Made by a program: the position numbers and the translations under genes. Positions 35,970-49,112 of a stretch of DNA of 64,000 nt are shown piece after piece; position 1 is the stretch's first letter, and each line of letters opens with the position of its first letter. The notes under the pieces were generated by a model, which was not told the DNA's origin, ran no database searches, and saw only the letters and a program-made list of their open reading frames with translations. Source of the DNA: Myripristis murdjan (lineage: Eukaryota; Chordata; Actinopteri; Holocentriformes; Holocentridae); contig NC_043993.1 in assembly GCF_902150065.1 (NCBI RefSeq), positions 12,562,685 to 12,626,684 on the forward strand. The letters are read 5' to 3'.

Positions 35970-36950
35970 GGCCTTCCTCAAGATGATGAGTGGGTTGCTG
36001 GAAAAGGCTGGTGGATTTTGTGAACAGTGCCCTTGGATTGATATACAGGTTGTCACCCTCATTTTCAAACTAGAGGACCTGAGGGTTTGTTCCAGTAAAT
36101 GTAGAATCACACTGCTCAGTTTCCTTGGGAAATTGCCTCTTCTATTCTGGTTTGTGGGTGTGGGAAAGGCTTGCAGCAACAGCAGCGAGGCAACTCTGGG
36201 GAACATAAGATATGTCATGCTGCAAGACATTCAGTCTTTATACTCAGAGCAAGAGCTGTGCTTGCATTATTGGGCATTATTGAGTATTGGGCCAAGCAAG
36301 TTCGGGGTGCTTCCGGGGTTGTTCCCTCTCCTGTTTGTGTCTTGGACAGGACAGCCAAGATCTGAGGCATGTCCACTTCAGAGACATTAGGATCATCTTT
36401 GCTTCATTAGACTATAATATTTAATGTGCACTGGACTGGTCTGCAGCTGAGTGTGATGCAGGCACTGCTGCTCTTCCTGACCCCATCTAGATAAGGGAGA
36501 GCAGCAGCGTCACTTTAAGGAGCGCCTTGTATCTGGTATCTGAGGTTCTCGGGTATAAAAAAATGTGAGACTGATGCCTGGTTAGGGGCCTCCGCTGCAC
36601 TTCTGCAGTGGACTATGGTGGTGACAAGAGAGCGGAGCAAAGACCTTTGTTAAGTGGTCAATCTGATTTTCAGTTATGGTCCCAAACTTGACCGTGACTA
36701 AAACAAATGAGATTGCACATATACTCTATGTAGCCATGATGAAATTCCTCTGCACCAGTGAGGAGTTTTGTACTTTCAAAGGATCTCGGTATCGAGCTGC
36801 AGCTCCTCCATATTCAGAGGAGCCAGTTACGGTGGTTTGGGAAGGTGGTAAAGATGCTCCTGGGTTGGAGGTGCTCTAGGCCTGACAGCTGGGAGGAAAA
36901 CCCAGGATAGACCCAACACACTCTGACTACGTCTCTCAGCTAGGCAGTTT
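35970..36950 (+). mobile_element. Decayed LINE-like sequence
   Basis: The part at 36560-36950 resembles a widespread fish non-LTR retrotransposon 3' region: GACTATGGTGGTGACAAGAG and later CTGACTACGTCTCTCAGC, with stops and deletions throughout. I do not recognise the stretch 35970-36550; it may belong to the same element. Unit 2 homology to unit 1 ends at about 35970. Confidence 0.4.
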
Positions 36951-37023
36951 AAGAGCCCCCAGCAAGAGCTTCATCAGACTGCTGGAGAAAAGGGCGTCTG
37001 AATATGATATGAGAGGACCACCA

Positions 37024-37055
<32 letters not shown>

Positions 37056-38740
37056 ACACACTCACAAAAAGATGTACACACAGTTCTTGAAGACTGCACT
37101 GACGGGGACAATGGAAACTTTCAGACACCTTTCTTTGCGTGACAGGTCCCCGAGCCAAACCTTGCCATGAGGAGTGTCTCAGTGTTCTTGCAAAACCCTC
37201 TTAAGCAAAGCAGGCAAATTCCTTTAAAATTACCCCCTGCCCACGTTACATAAATAACAAGCCTGAATGACAACACACAATTTTCTTTGACACAATAAAC
37301 TCTGTCATCGCCTCACAATTTAAAACCTTTTTTTACTCTGGTTTTACCGACTAGATCATGGGCTTTTTTTTTTTCACCCCAAAGCCCAACTGTAACATTA
37401 TTATAACATGTAAGGGGTCATAAAAAATATACATATCTCTCAAAAGCTCTTTTGGCAGATCTCTCTTTTTTTATTATTATTATTTTAGGGTTAGCATTAT
37501 TGCTGAAACTAATACCATTTTTTTTCTCATGAATTAAAATGCTAGTAGGTAATAAATCAGAATTGTCCACAAATGTTAGACAGCTCATTCCATAAAAAAA
37601 TCCATGAAAAAATCCCTAAAAGTTCCATAAAAAATTCTATAAGAATAATTACAATCACTTATAAAGTATTTTGTGTAACTGTATAACAATAAAAGTTAAT
37701 ATCCACAAAAAACAGGCACAGATCCATAAACCACACATTAATCATCATCATGAAGTGTGAACATCTGACTCGGCCAGGAGGCCTAGTCAGGCCTGGGAAG
37801 TCCAGGAGGAAGTCAGTGTGGTTACAGACGGTGAGAATGACGTCATCTGTGGCTTCACTGATTAGCCAAACTGAAGTTAAATTTTACCTTTTTAAAGAGA
37901 GTGTGGGTGTGTTCGGTAGCGGGTACGGGTTGGGTTGCAGGTCTTGCATTAGCGGGTCAGGTGGGTCAGTTCCAGAACTCATTTACAGAAAACTGCAACA
38001 GGTACAGTAAAGAGTGTTGTGGTTTCGAGTCAGACACAGGTTTGTAAACTGGACCCGTGCAGGACTCTGTGGCCCACTAGAGGGGGGCTTGTGGACCATC
38101 AGTGGGCTGCAGCCCAGAGGTTGACTAGATCCTTGCGTAAGTTGGAGATTCAGCAAAATATTTTCTAAGTTCTGTTTAGTGTTCCATTTTTCAATTAGTG
38201 CTCATCTTTTTAAACACCTCACTACAGGCCACCTCTCTGTAATTACCCCTCTGTGTATTTCCCCTTGCCAATTTAAATTTGTTTGCATGTTTATTTAAAA
38301 TTGCAGTTTTTCTGCTATTGCTGTAGAGGAATTTTGCTTTTAAGTCTAGCTTTTGGAAAAAAGATGTGTGTTAAATAATTAGGGTAATTATTTGCATTTA
38401 GCATTTTGCAACAATTCTGAGCCAAGACTCGAACAGATTAATTTTTTAGGATGGTTCATTTGCATACTCAAATGGCAAGTGTTCATAATAAGGTACCTGC
38501 TATAGCACTGGTTGGGATGGAAATATTTTAAGGCAACACAGCTGTCAGCCTCAGTTTGAACAAAAGGATTTCCATTCTTTTATCTCTATCAAGGAAAATG
38601 CGGATGACATGTCCAGCATCATACAGCTAGCTGAGCATATGACTGACATCCCTACATTTTCTCTTATATCAGCATAATTAGTTAACTAGAAGCTTTTGCA
38701 CTGAGACAGTTCGACTGGTCAGTCCATGAAGACCTTGACC
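36950..38740. other. Intergenic stretch with a (CA)n tract and an upstream duplicate
   Basis: No coding exon recognised. A (CA)n tract lies at 37024-37060. Parts of 37160-37360 and 38160-38380 resemble 40020-40200 and 40240-40440, immediately before calpain C (for example CACAATAAACTCTGTCATCG against CACAATAAATTTTGTCATTG, and CCCCTTGCCAATT followed by GTTTGCATGTTTATTT in both). Confidence 0.5.
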
Positions 38741-38744
38741 TTAG

Positions 38745-39650
38745 ATATATCTTTATCTTTATCTTTATTTATCTTTATTTGGATCTCCATTAGCTTTGGC
38801 AGAGGCCATTGCTATTCTTCCTGGAGTCCACACCCAACACAATTATCTTTACATTACAGTATATTACAATAAACACACCACACAACAAGACAAAAACAAC
38901 AACCAAAAACAACTCACACCAATCTACAAAACAAAACAAAACAAAACAAACAACAAAACAAAAACATATATACAGTACAGGACCTAGTTCACATTAACTG
39001 TACCTCCAAAGTGTAGCTATTAACCTAAATCATAAGTGGTCAGATGGTCAGGTCTATATCAACCTATGTTAGGTGTGATTCCATTATATTGCATTTACAT
39101 AAAACATCATTTGGATTTCATAAAGATCATCAAACTGACACTAATTACTTGTACTCAGTAGCCACAACTAAACATCAGCAGACTCCGAGAACTGTTTTGC
39201 TAATAAATACTCTTTCAATAATTCTCTAAATCTATATTTGTTTTTTTCTTGAATGATACGGCCCGGCAGAGCATTCCATATCACCATAGCTCTAAACATT
39301 ACTGTACTTTTCATCTTGTTTGTTTTCACTTTAGGTAGAGTAAATCTACCTTCAGTAGCATGCCTGGTGTTATATACATGTTCATCAGAACTAAAAGACA
39401 GACGTTTATATAGAACCCTTGGCAATTTAGTCACTGATATTTTCCAAATAAAAGTAAGTAATGAGGCAATAAATCTGTTCTTTACATTCAACCAAGCAAG
39501 ACCGTTATGCATTGCCCTGACATTTGTTCGATATGGACATTGAAGTAAACATCGTGCTGCTTTATTCTGAGCAATTTGCAGTTTCTTTATCGATGATGCG
39601 GCAGCGCACGACCAAACCTCTGAGCAATAGTCTAAGTGTGATAAGATCTG
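38745..39650 (-). mobile_element. LINE 3' fragment, antisense
   Basis: On the minus strand 39512-39168 reads an ORF2 C-terminus (NVKNRFIASLLTFIWKISVT, later STVMFRAMVIWNALPGRIIQ). It is followed by a tail that appears on the plus strand as repeated ATCTTT units at 38745-38775. 5' truncated; the readable part ends in frame. Confidence 0.7.
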
Positions 39651-40591
39651 TTATTCATTATAAGATTAAGAGTATAAGATTAATGCTTTTTTTTTTTTTT
39701 TTTTTTTTTTTTACATATTTTTACAATATGCCTGACTGTGTAGCATTAGAGTAAATAGCACCAAGTATAGAACTGCATCCTCTTAATGCTGAAAACCTTG
39801 TTTCCACTCATAGCTCCTATGTATATGCATCAATCACAAAACCTCTAATTTCATCTTCACTTGTACATTAAACCAAAGTTTAGTGGTATATCATGATGAC
39901 AATTTAATCTCTGAAACTAGAGGCCCAACCCCCTATAAAAACAGTCTTTATGTTATAGTTTCGAGGGTGGGGTATATATATACAACGTATACGTACCATT
40001 TCCCATTGAAGCTATTTGCCATAGGCAAAATCTCAGTGTTCTCACAAAACCCACTGACGCAATGGAGGCCTCCTCAAATCCCTTTAAAAATCAACCCTCT
40101 ACAAAAATAACTAGGCAGAAAACAGCCCACAATTTTCTTGCACACAATAAATTTTGTCATTGCCTAACATTTTATAAACATTGCTTTCTACTCTATTTTC
40201 GTTGACTAGATGTGTTTTTAGGGTGGGAATTCAACATGTTTTCCCAGCTCTGTGTAGTGTTCTGTGTTTTAATTTGCCATGAAATTCCTCGCATTTCAAA
40301 TCACATCTATTTTAACATCTCATGACAGGCCACCTATAATTACCTCTCTGCAGATTCCCCTTGCCAATTGGATTGGTTTGCATGTTTATTTATTTAAAAT
40401 TGCAGCTATTCTTTTGCTGCTGTATATGCCGTTTTTTGTAACTTCTGGAACCAAATGTGGGTGTTATAGAATAAGAGTATTCATTTGCTATTAACTTACA
40501 TCTGAAACTAGAGTCCTCCTATGCAAATGCAGTTTGTCTATAGTTTCGGGGGTGGGTCTGCCCAAGCAGTACTTATGTAAGAGAGCATGAG

Positions 40592-40600
40592 TATATATTA
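40592..40600 (+). promoter_or_regulatory. Possible TATA box of calpain C
   Basis: TATATATTA lies about 25 bp before GATGTCCTGCTGCATTAGGC. The position mirrors the TATA boxes of calpains A and B relative to the GCTGCAC block (GCTAAGCTGCAC there, TTAGGCTGCACC here). The upstream exon and its donor are not resolved; the coding exon acceptor is at 40840. Confidence 0.4.
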
Positions 40601-40862
40601 GGGATGTCCTGCTGCATTAGGCTGCACCTGGCTGAGCAGATCCAAGGCTTCTCTTGACAGACAGCAGTTGGTTGCAACCACCTCTCAGGCAATTATCTCA
40701 GTTTAGCTCTAACTGTGAACAGAGACAAATAGCCTGTGAATGTCATGACCTCACCTGTTAGTCTGCATTTCAAATTAGAACTGAGTTTCTTTAGGAGTTT
40801 TCAGTGGATTTTATGTTTTCTCTCTCTTCTATTCCCTCAGAGCTCCTGTTTTGCACCTCAAC

Positions 40863-43800
40863 ATGCCGCAACCCAGCACCTGCACTGATGTTATCAACCT
40901 GCGCTACCAAGATGGCAGCGAGGGGAGCCCCTCCAACCCTGCAAAGTATAACCAACAAGACTATGAGCACCTGAAAGACTTCTCTCTCCGCACAGGGAGA
41001 ATTTTTTATGACAGCACCTTCCCACCTGACATGAATTCTCTGGGAGACTTGCCAAGTTTGAGTCGGTGGCAACAAGAGGAAGTAAAGTGGCTCAGACCTG
41101 TGGTAAGATGTAGAAGACATCTGCACTGTACATCAGTGCTTGATTTCGTTAGTCCTTTCACATGAAAATCTAAAATGTGAAATGTTAAATAAAGTTAAAG
41201 TGTCACAATTTCATCCCCATCTATGAACTTAGTTCTTTGTTTTTGTTTTGCTACAGGACATCATGAGGGAACAAAACATCAACAAGGAGCCTTCTTTCTT
41301 TGTTGAAGGAGCTTCACGATTTGACTTTAGTCAAGGGAAAGTGGGTCAGTAAAAATTACTGAAATACCGCTTAGAAGTACAAAAAGTACAAAAAGTGTAC
41401 ATCATACATGGTTGTCACTTTAAATTATACATCAAAGTGTTCAAGTGTTTCTCATTTTTAGGTAACTGCTGGTTTCTGGCTGCAATTGCATCACTGACAT
41501 TCCAGAAAGACTTAATGGTGCAAGTCGTGCCTCTGGACCAAACCTTCAAGGACTACGCAGGAATATTTCACTTCAGGGTGAGTAGGTAATAAAGCAGAAC
41601 ATCCTGTAGTTATAATGCAGTCCTTTCAGAAGATACCTGTGTTGAAGATCTCATAAAGTAACACACACTCAACTTGCCATGGTTTGACTCAGGTCATTTT
41701 AGTTCATCTGCAGCCTTCATAGTTCACGACAGCTCACCTGAGCTTGCTGCTCGTCTCTTCCTGTCTGTGTTGTGTCAGTTCTGGAGGTTTGGAAAGTGGG
41801 TGGACGTTGTCATCGATGACTATCTTCCAACGTTCAACAAGGAGCTCCTGTCTGTGCGTTCCAAAACTGGAAATGAGTTCTGGGTCCCTCTGCTTGAGAA
41901 AGCATATGCCAAGTATGTGAACAGCACTCGTCAATGACATGCTATTGCAAAAAATGCAGCAATGGGACAAAATTCACATTTAGTATTTAAAATCCTCCGC
42001 TCTCAAGATCCCCACAAGACCTATGATGATGTTCAGTAGGTCAATAATGGCTCTGCTCACAGATGATTGAAGAAAGAGTTGCTGTATTAAAATGATGAAG
42101 ATTAAACTGATTTTCAAAAATGTTAAAAACCCAGCTACAACTCTCTCTTTCATTATGCTGCATATTTTATTCCTGTTCATCCTGATGCCAAAAGGTGCAG
42201 CCTTTGTTTACATCGACTGTTTTGTTTGTGTTTCTGTCAGAGTGTGTGGCTCTTACGCAGACATGCATAGTGGTCATTCATCAGAGGCCTTCAAGGATTT
42301 CAGCGGAGGGGTGCACATGACCTACAAGCTCAAAGACGCTCACACTTACTCCCATGATGCCGAGCTGTGGGCCTCACTGACCAGAGCCACTGGATGCAAG
42401 TCAATGATTTGCTGCGGGACATCCTGGAAAGGGGTAACAGAAATTTTGTTGTTTTTTTTCCCACTTTTTTTCTACTTCAAGGACTGAGCCCTTTAGCTGC
42501 TTTAAGATGAAACAATTGTGAAAATTAAATTATGCAGAATGATGTAATGTTTTGTCTATTTCAGGATGAATTGGTGAATTCTGTGTCACACACTGGATTG
42601 GTGGATGGACATGCTTACTCTGTAACAGCAGTTACTGAGGTACATCATAGTACTGCGAGCATGTGTGTGTGTGTGTGTGTGTGTGTGTGGAGGCAAGCTT
42701 GAAAATATTTAGCTTTTACAGCTTTTATCTTTAATAGCTTTAGTTTGAACTGCCTGCAAGATTTCGTCAGCAAAACTTTGCTATCAACAGATTTCATCAC
42801 CTTCATCATCATGGTAGAGGCATTAGAAGTGGCAAATTTCACAGTCTGTGGAGGGTTATAAAGTGAAACTGAAAGAAGAAAAAGTTGAAACTGGCGACAA
42901 CTTTGATTTCCAGGTTGAGTATGATGGCTCCAAAGCGAGGCTGGTTCGACTCATGAACCCTTGGGGCAGACAGGAGTGGAAGGGGAAGTGGAGTGACAGG
43001 TATGGATTACTTTTATATCATCTCATATTCAATAGAGGTTTGCATTTTAAACAGATAATGCAGCATCAGCACAGATATACTGTACACCACTGAGAAAAAT
43101 CAAGTTTATGCAACTTTTTTTCTGTGAAGAACAGGTAGTCCTGTTTAACGTCACATGTTGCCTGCTCTCATTAACTCTTGTTTTTCTGCCCAGTTCAAAT
43201 ATGTGGAACCAAGTTACGTCTGAGGATCGGGCCAAGTGTATCAAAAACAACGATGGAGAGTTCTGGTAAATAATGATAGCAGTTTGTGACCAAAATATTA
43301 CAAAGTGAGCAAGATAAATATAGATTTCATTCTTGATTTTAAATTTGGTAACAGTCATACCCTTGTTTTTCCACTTCTGTTTGGAAGCAGTATGAACAGT
43401 GTCTTTGCTTCAGCATGATTATCTATTCATTTGTTTTCCCTGGCCTTTCTCTTTGTCTCCCTCTGTGCCTGTCTGTCTGCTCCCTGCCTGTCTGTGTGCA
43501 TCAGGATGGAGTTGGAGGACTTCTGTTACTATTTCAATGAACTGATCGTCTGCTGTGAGAACCCAAACTTTCTGGATGGTGACCTTACCTGCCAGTGGAA
43601 ATGTATGATTTATGACAATAGCTGGGTTGCAGGGAGAAATGCAGGAGGCAACGTCAACGAGGGTAGGCCTCATTAATCCTTAACAAACAAATGTGCGGAC
43701 ACAATGGCATTTTCCTTTTATATGCGGGGGCAAAAAACAACCACAGTTTAACTTAAGCATTATCTGTGCTGGCCACAGTACTGTTTAACACTACCTTTCC

Positions 43801-46800
43801 CGTCCCCAGATACCTTTTCAAAGAATCCTCAGTATCGCCTCAAAGTGAAGGAGATCGACAGGACCGAGAAGGAAGATAAGAACGTCCTGCTGTCTCTGAT
43901 GCAGAAACCTCCTCAGCGCAATCGGACAAAGGCCAGATACAACCCCATCGGGCTCACCCTCTACCAGGTGTGATGACTCTCGTGTAGTTTAAATGCCTGT
44001 ACTTAGTCATGTGTCAAATATAAGTAAACTATAACTGAGTAGGCCTAATGATTAAATACACATTTGCAGTGCACATATAAAAATGATAAAATACAAAGTT
44101 GAGAAAAGATTAATTCACGGCAGAACTTTTGCCTTTGCATTTTCCCAAATTGATTTTCCTTGTTCAAACTATCACCCCCCCCCCCCCCAAAAAAATGGAA
44201 CTAACATATTTTTTTTTTTCCATTTCAAATCCAACAGGTGCCACCAGGGGTAAGTACAAAGAAGTACACACAACTGTGCACACAAAGCAAATTCCAAAGT
44301 AATTTCATTCCTGTAACAGCCAATGATGTTGTACAAACAGTGAATTGATTTAGACGTACGTTCCCTCCAGACACCACAGGGGCATCTGGGGTCCTCCTTC
44401 TTCAGGAGAAATAGGCCTGTGAAGGACAGGCAGCTTTACAGCGACCAAAGGGACCTGATCGAGCTGCACAGCCTGCAGCCAGCAGAGTACGTGATCATCC
44501 CCTCCACCATGAAGCCCAACACCAACGCAGACTTCGTGCTCACTGTCTACTCCAAGGCCAACAACGAAATAAAGTAAGGCTTCACCTTTGTCACTGTGAT
44601 GTGCACACTGTTTTAAAATCTGACCCAAATTCTGCCACAACGGTTGGTAGCATCAAAGTAAAGCTCACCAAAGAAATGATAATGTTGATTTTAAAGCAAA
44701 TACAAGGTTTCCGTAGTCATTCTAAATGCCTGTCACTGTGAAATCTGTCCAGTTTTTTGAACATTCTTAGTTTTAGTTTAGTTTTTATTAGAGTCAGTGT
44801 TAGTTAGTCTTTTTGTAATATGATGTGTTTGTCAGGGGTGAAATTCAAAAAGGTCATAAAAAATATTTTGTAACAAAACTGCAGCAAAACATCATACCAT
44901 TTTTAACAAAAAATGATCTGCTGAGGACAGATGAACAACCAAATACACTGACAAAGAGGAAAACTAAAGAAATTGTCTCTATAATTTTAGTTTATTTTAG
45001 TCAGTTTTTATTTTTACTTCAGTCAACAGAAATGTTCTTTCCCACCTCGTTTTTGTTATTTTGTTAGTTTTTCGTTAACAATACTAACCTTGCTTAATGC
45101 AGGTGCTACATTTTGCTGTCAGTATTTTTTTTTTTTAAGCTAAGCCAAACCTTCAGTCTTTCTTCCACTTGCTTTCAAAACAAGGCCAGGTCAAGATCTT
45201 TACGACACGAGGCGGCGGTGCTCATATGAAGCTCAGTTTTCATTTCAGGAGACACTTACCTCTTTTGTCCAAAGGGGGCGCCAAAATCAACACAAAATGA
45301 AAGTTTCTTGTAGTTGCTTTAAAGGGTAGGTTGGGTATTTGTCCACCAGGTCACAATAACATGTTACCACCCATCAGGTAGAACTGCACATAGCTCTGCT
45401 GCAGCTTCATGCTAGCCTTCAACTCAATCCAAACCAGAAAGATGTATAAAAGACAGTGTATTATCATAAATGATAAATACATCTTGTTAGAAAGCACTGT
45501 TTGGACATTTTTTTTTGGGTGGATAATTTCAAGACATATTTGACTGTCCTGTAAGATTTCCATTTCCAAAAAGAGCATTTCTAACAGGTTTTGAGGCCAA
45601 ACATGAGAGTTCTGCTGCTGAAGGCTGCAGTAGAGCGGCAGGCCCAGGTCAACGGTAAAGCTGTGCTGGTTATAACTGATGAGTCACAACATTTTAATAT
45701 GGCCCATCCATATAGACTATGAACTATCTATAGTTCATATCTATAATGGGATAAATCAGAAACATTTCATGACATGTAATCATCAAGCCTACAGCTCATC
45801 TTTGAGGTCTTGAGCAAATTAGCATCACATTTTTTTTCTCTTGCAGAAATCTAGTGCAGAAATTAAATATTTGTAGTCTTCCACAACATGAGAGCAATTA
45901 AAAAAAAAAAATACATAAAATACACAAATTGACTGGAAGCTCTCTTCTGTGTCCAGTGTCCATGATGGTGATGATGACGACGACCACGACCACGACCACG
46001 ACCATGACCATGACCATGATAATGATAATGAACGCCCAGTTCATCCCAAGGTATGAAACAAAAAAACACTCTAGCTGTTGTATACATGTAGCTATAATTC
46101 AGCCCCTGTCAAAATAAGAGCACACAGTGGCTGCAGAATTTGTTGTTCGACTTGTTAACTGGTGAATTTACAGACTCAAGCTCAGGTGACTGTATTGGTG
46201 ATGATTTTTTTTTCTTTTTTTAAGCCAACTGACAATGACAAGGAGAACAACTCAACCTATCTTATGTTCAAGCGTTACGCTGACCAGGTGAGTTATTTTA
46301 CTCCATTTTGATCAGTTTTGCATCTGTCTTTAAATCTGTCTGTTTCTCTTTCTTTTCTCTGTCTCCACTCAGTTGCTCACCCATCACACATTTTCAAGAT
46401 CTGCCAGCTGCCATGTTTTTGTTTTTGTTTTTTTAATGATATTATATTTCTGGTCTCTGTTGTCAGAATGGCGAGCTGAGTGACATTCAGCTCCAAAAAC
46501 TCCTGAATGACCATTTCCATCATGGTGAGCTGATAGTCTTTGTTCCATGCTTTCCAACGCTTTGGTTCCTTTCAAAACATTACTAAATGCCAATTCTCAG
46601 TGATTTATTTTTTGTAATTTGAGATACTCTGTGTGTCTTTATTTCACAGGAAGTGTGAGCTGGTTTGATCTGAATACCTGCAGGAGCATGATTGCTCTGA
46701 TGGATGTATCCTTCAAACAAGAACATGTTCTAACTTATTTTAATATAGAAATTAAAATGAAATCACGACACACTGAATGGGGGTTAAATGGTTTGTTGTA

Positions 46801-48385
46801 TATCTTCCTTAATATACTAAGACCGACCGAAGGAAGAAAATGAGCTATACTGAATTCTTGAATCTGTGGAACAAGTTTGAACACTACAGGGTAATGCATC
46901 ACACAAAGCCACCATGAAAGCAAACTACAGTTGATTTAATCTGATTTTCTGAATGTGGATAGTTTTCTTCTGTAGAGGTTTGAGCTAGATTGTGGAGATT
47001 TGATGTGTCTGCAGTGTGCAATGAATCATTTCAGACACCATGAAACTCTGACTTTCATATCCATATTCAGTCTGTGTGTTTGCGCTTCGTCTGTAAAATC
47101 AGATTCACATTTCTTCCAGAAAATCTTTGATCGCGCAGACGTTTCCAAGACTGGAACCCTGTCCTATAACGAGTTACAGAATGCAATTCGGGCCTCAGGT
47201 AGAAGAACAAATTAGATCACCAGATTTGACTTTAACTGTCTGCAGAGAGAAAAAAAAAACATGAAATGTGGGAATACTTCAAATTTATCACTTCTCGTTG
47301 CCTTTGCCACCAGGAATAGAGCTGGATGATGGCTTGGTGGTTATGATGATGTTCCGCTACTCCGGCTACAGCTCGTCCACCACCTTGGAGAACTTCCTCC
47401 CTCTGATGCTGCGCCTGGAGAACCTTTCCAGTGAGTTACAGGGCCACAGCCAATCACACCACATTCAAAGAAGAAGAAAAAAAAAAAAAAAAGATAAAAG
47501 CTGCTGTGCTCACATTTTTTCCAACTGGCAAAACAGTAATCTAGAGAGGTAAAGGGGCAAGACACAGCTCTTTAATGCGGACAATTTAGTAAGGTCATAT
47601 CACATTTGCTTTTTGATTTTTCACGAGTTACATTCAAGATTTCACTGCAAGAAAATCTTTGTCTAAATCATTTATTGTCTCATTTTTCTTTTGTAAAACA
47701 AGTGATAAAATCTGACAGTGGGATGAGATAGTCCCACTTGTTAATCAACTTGTTTTTTTTGTTTGTTTGTTTGTTTTCTTCTTTCTTTCTCTGCCTTATT
47801 GTGCCTTGTTTCGACATATTTACACTTAGAAATCCTGAAACTGAAACGGCACTGGAAAACAAAGGGATTATCTCACACTACTGGCAATTTTTTTCACCTG
47901 TTTTAAGAAGAGCAAGATTTTATGAGACTAAATGACTTGTGATAGGCCTGCAGATTATTTATTGTTTGCAAATTTGGCCGTTTCTTGGTTTTGATGAAAG
48001 TTAAGATTGCGTCATCAAAAGAGAAGAGAGAAAATAGTGGTAGACTACACAAAGCATACTCATGCACTTCAAAATACTGCATTTTATCCCATGGCCTTCC
48101 CAGTACGTGTCAAATGTTGTGGTTTGTTTTAATTGCAGCGGTGTTCAAAAACCGATCTTCAGACGGAGTTATTCACCTGGATTGGAATGAGGTATATCTG
48201 GTTGCTCTTAATGCGATATCATGTCACAAAACTTGTTACTTCAAGATATACATCTGCATATGTCGTGTGCTATCCATTCTGTGCATGGGTCCTTACTTAA
48301 GTGTTGAAAAAAATATTGACAAATACATTTCTAAATTATATTTAATCCTTTATTTCAGTGGACAAACATGTTCATGTACTCCTAG
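40863..48385 (+). CDS. Calpain C, full-length classical calpain (716 aa)
   Basis: Calcium-activated cysteine protease large subunit. Coding exons: 40863-41102, 41257-41344, 41462-41577, 41779-41912, 42241-42433, 42565-42639, 42914-42999, 43194-43265, 43505-43662, 43810-43967, 44238-44249 (12 nt), 44371-44573, 45957-46050, 46225-46287, 46467-46524, 46650-46705, 46822-46890, 47120-47198, 47314-47430, 48139-48191 and 48359-48385; the sum is 2151 nt. Triad: Cys112 (GNCWFLAA), His273 (VDGHAYSV) and Asn297 (LMNPWG). The C2-like domain runs to about residue 511. Residues 514-538 are an Asp/His repeat. The penta-EF-hand domain runs from about 550 to 716, ending WTNMFMYS as calpains typically do. Only the loop [12 protein letters not shown] (about 631-642) looks like a good calcium site; the first ([12 protein letters not shown]) and second ([12 protein letters not shown]) are degenerate. 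It is the probable parent type of the shorter A and B. The exact calpain number is not assigned. Confidence 0.9.
44735..45095. mobile_element. TTAGTTTTAGTTT-type MITE in calpain C intron
   Basis: TTAGTTTTAGTTTAGTTTTT near 44768 and GTTAGTTTTTCGTTAACAAT near 45065 resemble the element at 58416-59005 before ssh2, including an internal TTTGTCAGGGG stretch shared by both. Ends are less clear here. Confidence 0.45.
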
Positions 48386-49058
48386 ACATGACATCGCTGT
48401 GGAGAGGCAGAAGATGGCAGTAAAGATTGCTGCAATCCAACTCTGATGGAAATTGTCTTCTTACCAAAACTTTTTGATGTGATAAGGGTTTGTCATTTCT
48501 GTCATAAAATCTTTCTTCAAAGGTTCATATAGTCTAGAAAAACCCAGAATAGTCATTAGGTTTGATACAGCTTCCAGGCCCTGGAAAAGTTATGTAAAAT
48601 TACAATTTTATGAATGTTTTGGGGAGGTCATGCAGCAAACAGTATCAGCTAAAGTTAAAGATTGATTTAAAAAGAAAAAAGAAAGAAGAAACATTGGATC
48701 CATTGTGGTGTTTTAGTATTAGCCTTGTGTGTCAAAAAGTTTTGTGCTTCTTCATCTTGGACTCAAAAAATATCAGGAACTCCTTTATCTAGAGATGTGC
48801 ATGTACAGTGCTTGAAATAGACTGGCTGTCACATTACATATTATTGTTTTTAAGTGCCAACTCTAAAAAAACGTTTCTTTCAATCATGGAAATAACATAA
48901 GTTAGAATTTGCGGCATAGTCAGAGAAAAACAATTAAAGAAAACTGTGAAAAACTCCATGATCTTAGTTATACCTGTAATTCTGCCTCATATAATGCAAA
49001 CCATTATCAGTTAATCCTGTACATGTTTAAATCACAGTGCACTGTAAAATCTCTGTGC

Positions 49059-49112
49059 AATAAAATAAACAGGATACAAAGGAGTAAACTATGGACCTGG
49101 GATTGTTTTATT
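49059..49112. terminator. Facing poly(A) signals of calpain C and nsrp1
   Basis: Plus-strand AATAAA is at 49059-49064, about 670 bp after the calpain C stop. Minus-strand AATAAA (TTTATT on plus) is at 49107-49112, about 420 bp after the nsrp1 stop. Cleavage 10-30 nt after each would make the two 3' ends meet or overlap slightly near 49080-49095. Confidence 0.55.

Noticed and set aside
35970-36400. 157-residue plus-strand frame as a host gene exon
   Set aside because: It has no recognisable domain, is followed by decayed LINE sequence, and the frame crosses no supported splice sites.
42848-42913. Upstream extension [20 protein letters not shown] for calpain C exon 8
   Set aside because: The acceptor at 42913 gives a join [20 protein letters not shown] that fits calpain family spacing. 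The extension would insert extra residues between catalytic His and Asn.
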